A stretch of DNA of 64,000 nucleotides from positions 62,001 to 126,000 of the forward strand of contig NZ_LVEM01000008.1 in assembly GCF_001641335.1 (NCBI RefSeq). The letters run 5' to 3'. How positions within the stretch are numbered: the stretch's first letter is position 1; each line of letters begins with the position of its first letter. A model generated the notes under the pieces. That model was not told the origin of the DNA. It did no database searches and worked only from the letters and a program-made list of their open reading frames with translations. Made by a program: the position numbers and the translations under genes. This DNA comes from Bradyrhizobium stylosanthis (GTDB taxonomy: Bacteria; Pseudomonadota; Alphaproteobacteria; Rhizobiales; Xanthobacteraceae). Of the stretch, positions 43,501 through 49,531 are shown piece after piece.

Positions 43501-46317
43501 CGCGCCCAGGATCGTGTTCGTGCCGAGATTGCCGCCGACCGGATCGACCTCGCCAGGAGCGCCCACACCGTCGGTCTCGTCGACGATCAAAGTCGGCGAT
43601 TCGTTCAGTGCGATGTGTGCCGTCGGACCGTCGTCCAGGAACTTGACGACGCCGTTCAGGTTCGCCGTGTCATGTGAAGAGTCGCCGTCGTTGTCCGTCA
43701 CCGTCACGGTCACACCGACCGCGTTGTCGGCCAGCGTTGCCGCTTCCGAGGTGTCCGGATCAGTCTCCGTCCCATGCACGACGGCGCGGAACTGCGTCAT
43801 CGTGGTGTCGCCGGTCGAGGCGTCGATCGACAGCGTGAACACCAGCGGATCGGTGCTCAGCGTGCCGGCATGACCTTCGATCACGCCACCATTGAGGAAC
43901 AGTGTGATCGCGTTGCCGGTCGCCGTGTCGGTCAAGCCGGACACCGACGACAGCAGCGTCAGCGAATAGACCGTCGGTGTCGTGCTCGCAGCGCCGTCGG
44001 CCCCGAACTCCGAGGTGTTGGTGAAGAGCGACGCACCAAGGATCGTGTTCGTGCCGAGGTTGCCGCCGACCGGATCGACCTCGCCCGGAGCGCCAACACC
44101 GTCGGTCTCGTCGACGATCAGGGTCGCCTCGCCGTTCAGCGCAATGTGCGCCGTCGGACCATCGTCCAGGAACTTCACCCGCGAGCCGAGGTCGATGCTC
44201 GAGTCCGCCGAGTCGCCGTCATTGTCAGTGATCGTTGCCGTCAGCGTCACCACGCCGCTGGCCAAGCTGATGCTTTCGTTGGTGTCCGGATCCGTGCCGT
44301 CGGCTTCCTTCACCGAGCGGTTATCCGTGAACGTCACATTGCCGTCGCTGTCGACCTCCAGCGTGAACACCAAGAGGTTGCTCGACGCGGTATGGCCTTC
44401 CACCGTCGTGCCGTTCATCGTCAGCACGACATCTTCACCGGTCTGCGCGTCCACCAGGCCGCTCGACTTGGAGGTATCGATCGACAGGGCATAGCTGATC
44501 GGATGTTGCGGGTCCGGCACGCCGTCCGCGCCGGTCTCCGCCAGGAAAATGCTGCCGAACGACGCACTCGCCGTGTTGTTGCCGTTGTGGATCGAACCGT
44601 CGACACCGTTGGTTGCAGCCTGCAGGTTGCTTTCGTCGACGATCAAGCTCGGAAGCGTCCGCTCCTCGCCCTCCAGAACGATCTGGATCGACGGACCGTC
44701 GTCCAGGAACGTCACCTGCCTGCCGATGTCGATGCCCGCGGTGGCCGTGTCACCGTCATTGTCGGTGATCGTCGCCGTCAGCGTCACCGCGCCGTCGGAG
44801 AGGCTGATGCCTTCGTTGGTATCCGGATTGGTGCCGTCGGCTTCCTTCACCGAGCGGTCGACCGTGAACGTCACGAAGCCACTGCTGTCGACCGATAGCG
44901 TGAACACCAGCAGGTTGCTCGCCGCGGTATGACCTTCCACCGTCGTGCCGTTCATCAGCAGCACGACAGCTTCGCCGGTCTGCGCATCCACCAGGCCGCT
45001 CGTCCCGGAAGGACCGATCGACAGCGCATAGCTGATCGGATGTTCCGAATCGGCCACGCCGTCCGCACCCGAGTTCGCCTGGAAGATACCGCCGAACCAC
45101 CCGATCGCCGAGTTGATGCCGTTGTGGATCGAACCCTCGATGCCGTTGGTCACAGCCGTGAGGTTGCTCTCGTCGACGACGAGGTTCGTAAGTACCTGCC
45201 CCTCACCTTCGCCATCCAGGACGACGTGGATCGACGGGCCGTCGTCCTGCAATGTCAGATGCGGGCCAACGTCGACGCTCGCGCTCGTGCTCTGGTTGCT
45301 GTTGTCCGTCACCGTGGCGGTCAACGAGATCAGACCGGCAGGCACATGTATGCCTTCGCTGATATCGCCATCCTCGCCCGAGCCTTGATGCACCGAGCGC
45401 AGATCCGTCAGCGTCAGCTTGCCGCTGGAATCCACGGACAGCGTGAAATCCTGCGGGCCACTGGCCGCCGTCGCCGCGTCCTTGCCTTCGCGGCCGACCA
45501 CGACACCGCTCTCCAGGAACAGGAACACGTGATTCCCGGTCTGCGAATCGATCAGGCCGGTGTCCACGCCCGACGCACTGATCGACAGCGCGAAGGTCAG
45601 CGACTGCTGGCCGCCCGGCACATTGAGCGTGACCGGCAAAATACCCGAAATCACCGTGCTCAACGCGTCAGGCGTGGAGCCGTCAATTCCGTTCGTGGCG
45701 GAGGTCAGGAAGCTCTCATCGAGGACCAGCTCGGGCAGCGTGCCCAGCGAGATCGTCGGAGCCGGCGGGGTCGTCGGCTGCTGAACAAAGCCAGTCGGGG
45801 GAATGGTCTGAAATGTCGGCAGGTCCTCCTGGGGCGCCAGCGTATTGGTGCCGACCGGCGGCAGCGGATCGACCGTGAACGGGCTGAAGTTCGCGCCGCT
45901 CGCCTGAGCATTGTTCTGCCCCAGCGAGTCGCCGGCGGCGGGAAGAACGGCCGAAGCTGCCGAGGGATCGTTGATGATCGGGAAGGCGCTGGCGAACTCG
46001 GCGACGGAGAGATCGCGGCCTGGCGCGACCTGGATAGTGAGATTGCCGAGTTGATCGTGCCGGGAGTCGAAGAACGGCTCGACAGTCACCGTCGAGTGAT
46101 TGTCGAAAAGAATGATCAGCTTTTCGCCGACATGAACGAGCGTAATCTTCTCGTTCGCAATAGCCGAAAAGTCGACTTGAACCTTCTGGTCATAACCGAG
46201 GTTTAAAACGACTGCCTGATCTGCGAATGGCTTGGTGAGCTTGAAGATGCGCGGCGGCGAGGCGTTGTTCGAATTTCCGGCACCAGTAGCCTGGGCAATC
46301 CGAAATTGCTCATTCAT
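34507..46317 (-). CDS. lapA: Giant LapA-like type I secreted adhesin
   Basis: A 3936-residue surface adhesin. It has no Sec signal; a C-terminal secretion region of about 105 residues follows an RTX tract (GGPGDDTLRG, GGDDVLIGGAGNDKF). The N-terminal 120 residues form a retention-like module followed by a PAAG di-alanine site (126-129), the expected LapG cut site. Then come three degenerate repeats of the T1SS-143/DUF5801 type (VDESNL starts), 14 nearly identical 177-residue units (715-3192), one further degenerate unit and a unique distal region (about 3375-3780). Each unit carries VDETDGVG and TVTDKDGDSSHDTANLNG. GGAGAG precedes the ATG at 46317. Exporter, adaptor, TolC and protease genes lie just downstream on the other strand. 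It is expected to tether cells in biofilms or on roots. Confidence 0.93.
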   Translation of the reverse strand: MNEQFRIAQATGAGNSNNASPPRIFKLTKPFADQAVVLNLGYDQKVQVDFSAIANEKITLVHVGEKLIILFDNHSTVTVEPFFDSRHDQLGNLTIQVAPGRDLSVAEFASAFPIINDPSAASAVLPAAGDSLGQNNAQASGANFSPFTVDPLPPVGTNTLAPQEDLPTFQTIPPTGFVQQPTTPPAPTISLGTLPELVLDESFLTSATNGIDGSTPDALSTVISGILPVTLNVPGGQQSLTFALSISASGVDTGLIDSQTGNHVFLFLESGVVVGREGKDAATAASGPQDFTLSVDSSGKLTLTDLRSVHQGSGEDGDISEGIHVPAGLISLTATVTDNSNQSTSASVDVGPHLTLQDDGPSIHVVLDGEGEGQVLTNLVVDESNLTAVTNGIEGSIHNGINSAIGWFGGIFQANSGADGVADSEHPISYALSIGPSGTSGLVDAQTGEAVVLLMNGTTVEGHTAASNLLVFTLSVDSSGFVTFTVDRSVKEADGTNPDTNEGISLSDGAVTLTATITDNDGDTATAGIDIGRQVTFLDDGPSIQIVLEGEERTLPSLIVDESNLQAATNGVDGSIHNGNNTASASFGSIFLAETGADGVPDPQHPISYALSIDTSKSSGLVDAQTGEDVVLTMNGTTVEGHTASSNLLVFTLEVDSDGNVTFTDNRSVKEADGTDPDTNESISLASGVVTLTATITDNDGDSADSSIDLGSRVKFLDDGPTAHIALNGEATLIVDETDGVGAPGEVDPVGGNLGTNTILGASLFTNTSEFGADGAASTTPTVYSLTLLSSVSGLTDTATGNAITLFLNGGVIEGHAGTLSTDPLVFTLSIDASTGDTTMTQFRAVVHGTETDPDTSEAATLADNAVGVTVTVTDNDGDSSHDTANLNGVVKFLDDGPTAHIALNESPTLIVDETDGVGAPGEVDPVGGNLGTNTILGATLFTNTSVFGSDGAASATPTVYSLSLLSTVSGLTDTATGNAITLFLNAGVIEGHAGTLSTDPLVFTLSIDSSTGDTTLTQFRAVVHGTETDPDTSEAATLADNAVGVTVTVTDKDGDSSHDTANLNGVVKFLDDGPTAHISLNESPTLIVDETDGVGAPGEVDPVGGNLGTNTILGATLFNNTSVFGSDGAASTTPTVYSLSLLSTVSGLTDTATGNAITLFLNGGVIEGHAGTLSTDPLVFTLSINSSTGDTTLTQFRAVVHGTETDPDTSEAATLADNAVGVTVTVTDKDGDSSHDTANLNGVVKFLDDGPTAHISLNESPTLIVDETDGVGAPGEVDPVGGNLGTNTILGATLFTNTSVFGSDGAASTTPTVYSLTLLSTVSGLTDTATGNPITLFLNAGVIEGHAGTLSTDPLVFTLSINSSTGDTTLTQFRAVVHGTETDPDTSEAATLADNAVGVTVTVTDKDGDSSHDTANLNGVVKFLDDGPTAHIALNGSPTLIVDETDGVGAPGEVDPVGGNLGTNTILGATLFTNTSVFGADGAASATPTVYSLSLLSTVSGLTDTATGNAITLFLNAGVIEGHAGTLSTDPLVFTLSINASTGDTTLTQFRAVVHGTETDPDTSEAATLADNAVGVTVTVTDKDGDSSHDTANLNGVVKFLDDGPTAHISLNESPTLIVDETDGVGAPGEVDPVGGNLGTNTILGATLFNNTSVFGSDGAASTTPTVYSLSLLSTVSGLTDTATGNAITLFLNGGVIEGHAGTLSTDPLVFTLSINSSTGDTALTQFRAVVHGTETDPDTSEAATLADNAVGVTVTVTDKDGDSSHDTANLNGVVKFLDDGPTAHIALNGSPTLIVDETDGVGAPGEVDPVGGNLGTNTILGATLFNNTSVFGSDGAASTTPTVYSLSLLSTVSGLTDTATGNAITLFLNGSVIEGHAGTLSTDPLVFTLSINASTGDTTLTQFRAVVHGTETDPDTSEAATLADNAVGVTVTVTDKDGDSSHDTANLNGVVKFLDDGPTAHIALNGSPTLIVDETDGVGAPGEVDPVGGTLGTNTILGATLFNNTSVFGSDGAASATPTVYSLSLLSTVSGLTDTATGNAITLFLNAGVIEGHAGTLSTDPLVFTLSINSSTGDTTLTQFRAVVHGTSSDPDSSEAATLADNAVGVTVTVTDKDGDSSHDTANLNGVVKFLDDGPTAHISLNESPTLIVDETDGVGAPGEVDPVGGNLGTNTILGATLFNNTSVFGSDGAASTTPTVYSLSLLSTVSGLTDTATGNAITLFLNAGVIEGHAGTLSTDPLVFTLSINASTGDTTLTQFRAVVHGTETDPDTSEAATLADNAVGVTVTVTDKDGDSSHDTANLNGVVKFLDDGPTAHIALNGSPTLIVDETDGVGAPGEVDAVGGNLGANTILGATLFTNTSVFGSDGAASTTPTVYSLSLLSTVSGLTDTATGNAIKLFLNGGVIEGHAGTLSTDPLVFTLSINASTGDTTLTQFRAVVHGTSSDPDSSEAATLADNAVGVTVTVTDKDGDSSHDTANLNGVVKFLDDGPTAHIALNGSPTLIVDETDGVGAPGEVDPVGGNLGTNTILGATLFNNTSVFGSDGAASATPTVYSLSLLSTVSGLTDTATGNAITLILNGGVIEGHAGTLSTDPLVFTLSINASTGDTTLTQFRAVVHGTSSDPDSSEAVTLADNAVGVTVTVTDKDGDSSHDTANLNGVVKFLDDGPTAHIALNGSPTLVVDETDGVGAPGEVDPVGGNLGTNTILGATLFTNTSVFGSDGAASTTPTVYSLSLLSTVSGLTDTATGNAITLFLNGSVIEGHAGTLSTDPLVFTLSINSSTGDTTLTQFRAVVHGTSSDPDSSEAATLADNVVGVTVTVTDKDGDSSHDTANLNGVVKFLDDGPTAHIALNGSPTLIVDETDGVGAPGEVDPVGGNLGANTILGATLFTNTSVFGSDGAASTTPTVYSLSLLSTVSGLTDTATGNAIKLFLNGGVIEGHAGTLSTDPLVFTLSINSSTGDTTLTQFRAVVHGTSSDPDSSEAATLADNVVGVTVTVTDKDGDSSHDTANLNGVVKFLDDGPTAHIALNGSPTLIVDETDGVGAPGEVDPVGGNLGTNTILGATLFTNTSVFGSDGAASATPSVYSLSLLSTVSGLTDTATNKAITLFLNGGVIEGHAGTLSTDPLVFTLSINSSTGDTTLTQFRAVVHGTSSNPDTSEAVTLADNAVGVTVTVTDKDGDSSHDTANLNGVVKFLDDGPTIAVSTTAPADALVVDETNLAINATANFADNFTVVSSYGSDGPGTIASTYTLAVKSASVDSGLIDVATGQHILLVMNGNTVEGHVGATPTLAFTVTVDAAGVVTLDQMRALKHPNASDPDDTVTLTAADLITLTRADTITDKDGDSANSSSSINIGQALTFHDDGPSTISPDYAILNNSIGASFTGYLDVDHNIDNNVGADQLGTISFANITNGDLAIGVVNGSNATLTSGGQNIHLYLVDNDSNPTTPLQLQGWVGSAPGGGGTEVFAVTLNPDGSLATSNDQYTMQLFAQIGATETRTINDFSALGQNTQQFKALDVANTTQDLLFSGYVQQSNGSSNASGGSSVSASTTGIGVANNSMNDGDNLRIDFVNNATVTNGNNNEYNYTTHYNINDFQFGIVQVNGSPPADSIEVWVRIYNANDDTSGNNTATDSAHLADDSQLNTITGIQVNGVNVNLASLTTDGNGGYLVTGLDLHDTVLVHSSGTGYDRIEIENALQTPTFNNPALNGESFDIGTFSYVTTATTIPNVSMSFDVALTDADGDSSTSSLGMTLVSPGTLFNDYSASGTGVTATVGDAADPQANIKGSNFNDTLTGNSAANVLSGGPGDDTLRGMGGDDVLIGGAGNDKFVLEATAALNGHDTIADLQSTDGIFVDVASQALTIGTAASISAAQFVSSSAGVPNEASAGAWNGSANSFFFNNTTHELWYSANGTGTDKVDLAHVSTGIPTAAAVHTF
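34831..34950 (-). other. RTX calcium-binding tract of the adhesin
   Basis: Residues about 3790-3829 contain glycine/aspartate-rich nonapeptides (LSGGPGDDTL, GMGGDDVLIGGAGNDKF). These fold around calcium after export. The tract is short, about three to four repeats, and precedes the roughly 105-residue C-terminal secretion region. Confidence 0.85.
36742..44175 (-). repeat. Tandem array of 14 units of exactly 531 bp inside the adhesin gene
   Basis: Each unit encodes 177 residues from KFLDDGPT to NLNGVV. Spacing is exact: the codons for DET of the VDETDG motif lie at 44104 in the first unit and 37201 in the last, a distance of 13 x 531. Units differ by only a few residue positions (NES or NGS before PT; FTNTS or FNNTS; TETDPDTSE or TSSDPDSSE). 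No indel was seen between units. Long opposite-strand open frames across it are a by-product of the codon pattern. Confidence 0.95.
45931..45942 (-). other. Putative LapG cleavage site (PAAG) in the adhesin N-terminus
   Basis: Residues 126-129 read P-A-A-G within AVLPAAGDSLG. They follow a predicted globular retention module and precede a Pro-rich linker. LapG proteases cut between two alanines in T/A/P-A-A-G motifs about 100-130 residues from the N-terminus of LapA-type adhesins. Both the position and the motif fit. Confidence 0.75.
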
Positions 46318-46353
46318 GAAATCTCTCCGCCAAAAGAACGTGAATTGAAAAAT

Positions 46354-46412
46354 TGCAGGAAATTTACGTCGAACTGTACCTTTAAGCTATTGTTAACCCC
46401 GACAAGGGTCAA
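46354..46412 (-). promoter_or_regulatory. Adhesin promoter with a perfect CtrA box
   Basis: A full CtrA recognition sequence TTAA-N7-TTAA lies at 46382-46396, about 65 bases upstream of the adhesin ATG. Two sigma-70 readings are possible on the minus strand. One is TTGACC (46412-46407), a 17-base spacer and TAGCTT (46389-46384), putting the box over the -10. The other is TAGCTT as -35, a 17-base spacer and TAAATT (46366-46361), putting the box over the -35. The first geometry would favour repression, the second activation. Confidence 0.6.
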
Positions 46413-46555
46413 GAAAACTATTTGGTTAATCAATACTTTCGATCAGGATGTGGTAAAGGAGACCGCGCGGTCGCGATATGTCGCAAAACGGACCAGATGA
46501 ACGTCGTTTTGACGCATGTCGCTCCAGGCCCAACAGGCGGCAGCTGGAGCAAGGG

Positions 46556-46984
46556 ATGAGGAAATTACTGGTAACAGCCGTGCTGGCCGGATCTTTCGGA
46601 TTGCATGCCGCCGCCGCTCAAAACCCGCCGGCGCCAGAGGCCCAGACGGTCGAACGCACGGTTAAGGCCCAGCCGAACAAGGACACCCAGATCGGGCTTT
46701 ACATCAACGTCAGACCCGATTGCACCTCGGGGCCGCTGCCAACCATCCGACTGGCAACCTCCCCGACGTCGGGAAAGGTCGTCGTAAAGCCCGGTAAGGT
46801 GAAGGCGACCAACTACAAGGCCTGCCTGGCGCTGGAGGTGCCGGCTTACGTGGCCTTCTACAAATCGCCTCCAGACTTTGTCGGCGACGATACGCTGACC
46901 ATCGAGGTGAAGTATCCCGGCGGACGGACCGAGATCCAAAAGATCACGGTCAACGTCGCTGGAGCGGGCGGCCAAAAGATCTAA
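46556..46984 (+). CDS. Hypothetical secreted protein
   Basis: A 142-residue exported protein. The ATG at 46556 follows AAGGG and starts a signal peptide (RKLLVTAVLAGSFGLHAAAA, cleavage near AAA-QNP). An upstream in-frame start at 46478 would spoil this. The mature part looks like one Ig-like beta-sandwich (FVGDDTLTIEVKYPGGRTEIQKITVNV), as in cell-surface or VCBS-like domains. It is divergent from the giant adhesin and shares its intergenic region, so it may be co-regulated. No function is known. Confidence 0.75.
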   Translation: MRKLLVTAVLAGSFGLHAAAAQNPPAPEAQTVERTVKAQPNKDTQIGLYINVRPDCTSGPLPTIRLATSPTSGKVVVKPGKVKATNYKACLALEVPAYVAFYKSPPDFVGDDTLTIEVKYPGGRTEIQKITVNVAGAGGQKI

Positions 46985-47039
46985 AGCACGATATCATTGC
47001 GGGCTCGGCGCCAACATTCTGCGCCCGTGGTCGACCGGT

Positions 47040-47414
47040 TCAGTCCACCCGCGTGACCTCGCATTGGCTGCGCGAGTTCAGTCCGACCACGCCGATGTTG
47101 ACGTTCTTGAACTGGTAACTCGCATGCGCCGGCACAGGCTGGTTGGCCCACACCAGGACCTTGGTGGCACGCTCCCGGTCGTCATCCATCCAGCAAGTCA
47201 GTTCGACGCTGTCGATCTTCTTGTCGGTGCCGTTGGACAGCACGAAGCTGGCGATTCCGTAACTGTCAGATCGTCGCATCGTTTGAAGTGAGTCGATCTT
47301 GACCAGCTCGCCCAGGCCGGGCTGCGCAGCGGGCGGTCCAGCGACCTGAGCCCCCGCAGCATCAATCAGGACGCACAGCCCCGCACAGCAGACGATCCCG
47401 GTCAACAGCCTCAT
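47040..47414 (-). CDS. Hypothetical secreted protein
   Basis: A 124-residue protein with a signal peptide (RLLTGIVCCAGLCVLIDAAGA). The ATG at 47414 has GAGG six bases upstream and is preferred over one at 47426. The mature domain has a beta-rich pattern (YGIASFVLSNGTDKKIDSVELTCWM, given here only as a type of FxLSN fold) and two cysteines that could pair (CWM, CEVTR). It appears to be a small periplasmic protein of unknown function. Confidence 0.7.
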   Translation of the reverse strand: MRLLTGIVCCAGLCVLIDAAGAQVAGPPAAQPGLGELVKIDSLQTMRRSDSYGIASFVLSNGTDKKIDSVELTCWMDDDRERATKVLVWANQPVPAHASYQFKNVNIGVVGLNSRSQCEVTRVD

Positions 47415-47526
47415 GACGCGCCTCATCCCCAACGCGGAGATATTTCCGCGTCTGCCGGGTCCGCGCAAGGGCCTGCCGTTATTGCGGCGCGGAAACCGCC
47501 GCAAGCCATCTTGCGGCGATGCTGCG

Positions 47527-48036
47527 TCAGTGAGAGAGCGTCTTTGCGCCCGCCCCCAGGTCTGCTCCTGCACCACAATCGCCGATCCGATGCGCCACGA
47601 CCAACTCGACCCGCGGCACCTGCCCTTCACTGAGCTCGTTCTGCTCCGTGTAGGATTCCTCGCTATGAACCGTGATCACCGTGCTGACGGGGCCCATGAA
47701 GTCGCAACGGTTCGCGAAAGTGTATTGATTGTTCTTCTTCTCGGGTCTCGCGGAGACACAACTGCCGACCGAGGGAGACGCGAAGGTCGCCTTCATCGAG
47801 ACGGTCGGATCCACACAGGCCGTCAATTCCCGCTCGAGCAAACGGTGCTTCGGCTTGCGATGAGCGACCATGTCGAGCGTCCGGACGAAGTGCCAAAGAC
47901 CCTTGCGGAAGGTCGGCCCCTGGAATTCATCAGCCTTGGCTGCAGTGGTGGTTATGGTGATCAGAAGCGCCAGAGCGGCACAACGGACGAAAGAGGTCGC
48001 AAGGATTGAACGACGGCCTGTGGTCATGGTCTCCAT
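47527..48036 (-). CDS. DUF3617-like secreted protein
   Basis: A 169-residue exported protein. After a hydrophobic segment (RCAALALLITITTTAAKA) the mature part begins with a FRKGLWHFVRTLD motif. It continues with C-containing strands (ACVDPTVSMKATF, CDFMGPVSTVITVHSEESY), as in the DUF3617 family, whose members are periplasmic or outer-membrane associated and poorly characterised. The start could be 48036 or 48027. The gene is divergent from the 48749 gene across a long intergenic region. Confidence 0.7.
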   Translation of the reverse strand: METMTTGRRSILATSFVRCAALALLITITTTAAKADEFQGPTFRKGLWHFVRTLDMVAHRKPKHRLLERELTACVDPTVSMKATFASPSVGSCVSARPEKKNNQYTFANRCDFMGPVSTVITVHSEESYTEQNELSEGQVPRVELVVAHRIGDCGAGADLGAGAKTLSH

Positions 48037-48748
48037 ACCTGCTCGCTTGCGCCCCAAGGAAAAGCCTGCACAGTCGAAAAGCACCGCCTCAGGTTCAGGC
48101 ACCGTCGTAAAGCAAACATTAACAATGCGAGAGATCCGTTAAATTACGGAAAACCCACCTTGCCCGACCGGCTGTTTTCGAATCGCGCGTGACTACCCCT
48201 GCTCCCCGCGCGACTTCTTGTCACGCCATCGGACGGCCGGTCAACCACGCACCATTACGGAAGATCAGCTACCGGGTAAAAACGGCAATTCACGAACATT
48301 AATTCTGGCGAGCGCGGCATTTCGGTAACAGTGAGCAGGCCCGGTCGCGCGGAGATCACAACGGCCAAATATGGCGGCTGCGCGCAGGCGGTATTTAAAT
48401 AGAGCGGGGGCTGGCGCCCAGCGAGCCCGGCGCGACCGCAAAAGCACGGAGGCGGAGGGGTGGGCGCTCGCGAAGCCCGGGATTAGCGTACGCGAAAGCT
48501 AAACCGGATTTATCCCGAGCTTTGCGCGACGCCGCCGCCTCGCCTGGACAGGTGCCTCGCCGACAACATTGCCGACCGCAAACGACTTCTGAAAAGCGGA
48601 ACGCGGCAAATCCTCAGTCCTCACGCAGAGCGCCAGAATCCTGGTCCGCGAACGGGTTCTGCACACGTTGCAAAGGAAGCCGTGCAGATTGACCTTTGAT
48701 GCCATTTTTGCTCTTTTAGCTGAATATTTCTCGCTATTGGGGGCTGCG
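48037..48748. other. Long divergent intergenic region
   Basis: About 700 bases without a supported gene between divergent secreted-protein genes. The nonamer ATTACGGAA occurs twice as a direct repeat (near 48144 and 48254). GC content rises toward the middle, and several low-information open frames occur. No terminator or RNA could be assigned. Confidence 0.45.
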
Positions 48749-49123
48749 ATGCGGAGCAGATTCAACGGACTTCTTTGGGCAGCGGCCTTTTTGAGTCTGG
48801 CAGTCGGTACGAGCCAAGCCAGCGCGGCCGATCTGGGCCTGATGACCTCGGGGCCCGCAGCGGTCGGAAATTGCAGCGAACTGGTGTTTGTCTGCGAGAA
48901 TGGCCGGCAATATCCGCTTTGCCCGATTGCGGTCTCGGTGGCCGGTGAGGTCGTCACGGCATCCCTGCACACCGGACGCCATGGCGGCGCGCATGTTCGG
49001 CTGGTTCCAATGGGCGTGGGGTACCGCTACGCCGGACGGGGCATTTGGCTCGACGGCTTCCGCGAGAATGCCCTGCTGAACTTCGGCAAGCACAGCCAAG
49101 TCGCCTGCACCCTCGCCCGCTAG
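48749..49123 (+). CDS. Hypothetical secreted protein
   Basis: A 124-residue protein with a clear signal peptide (FNGLLWAAAFLSLAVG, cleavage near ASA-ADL). The ATG at 48749 has a GGGGG stretch at good spacing. The mature part has four cysteines, beginning NCSELVFVCENGRQYPLCPI, which suggests a small disulfide-stabilised beta domain. It ends FGKHSQVACTLAR. Function unknown. Confidence 0.75.
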   Translation: MRSRFNGLLWAAAFLSLAVGTSQASAADLGLMTSGPAAVGNCSELVFVCENGRQYPLCPIAVSVAGEVVTASLHTGRHGGAHVRLVPMGVGYRYAGRGIWLDGFRENALLNFGKHSQVACTLAR

Positions 49124-49148
49124 GGCGAGGAAGCTGAGGCGAACTGAA

Positions 49149-49403
49149 TCAGCCCTTGGTGCGCAGCACGGCTCCCTGCGACCTCGGATGCAGATAGGCC
49201 TTGGGCTGAACATAGACCGGGCAGTAATTATTCCATTGATACTGCTGCCAGTTCCATTTCCAGCAGCCGGCATCAATCTGCGGTTCGGGACCGAAGCCCA
49301 GACGATAGGGCTCGTCTCCGAACGGATAAGGACCGCTGTAAGCGGCGCTTGAAACGAACATAACTGTCAGGGAAACGGCAGTTGCGGCCAGCAATTTTGG
49401 CAT
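49149..49403 (-). CDS. Small secreted Tyr/Trp-rich protein
   Basis: An 84-residue protein. The ATG at 49403 follows GAGGG and begins a signal peptide (PKLLAATAVSLTVMFVSSAA). The mature 60 residues are rich in Tyr, Trp, Gln and Pro (WKWNWQQYQWNNYCPVYVQP). It is convergent with the 48749 gene. Similar short aromatic-rich secreted proteins are common in Bradyrhizobium, but no role is established. Confidence 0.75.
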   Translation of the reverse strand: MPKLLAATAVSLTVMFVSSAAYSGPYPFGDEPYRLGFGPEPQIDAGCWKWNWQQYQWNNYCPVYVQPKAYLHPRSQGAVLRTKG

Positions 49404-49531
49404 GTTGCCCTCGATCTTCACGCGCGAATGCGCGACAGTGCCAAAGCGGGAGTTTCCAATCAAGGGCCTCGTGGGCGAATAGTTGAGCGCCGGGTTGCGC
49501 GCTCGTTTCGCCTGCCTTGGCGTCCTGTCTG

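Noticed and set aside
36145..43677. Very long plus-strand open frames opposite the adhesin repeats (for example 36145-38100 and 41491-43677)
   Set aside because: They are Arg/Val/Gly-rich translations of the complementary strand of a repeated GC-rich gene, have no ribosome sites or domains, and repeat with the 531-bp period of the real gene.
36742..44175. Repeat array considered as a CRISPR or satellite
   Set aside because: Units are 531 bp, in frame, coding and without spacers; they are protein-domain repeats.
48265..48447. Short minus-strand open frame in the 48 kb intergenic region
   Set aside because: Sixty residues, basic and low in information, with no ribosome site.
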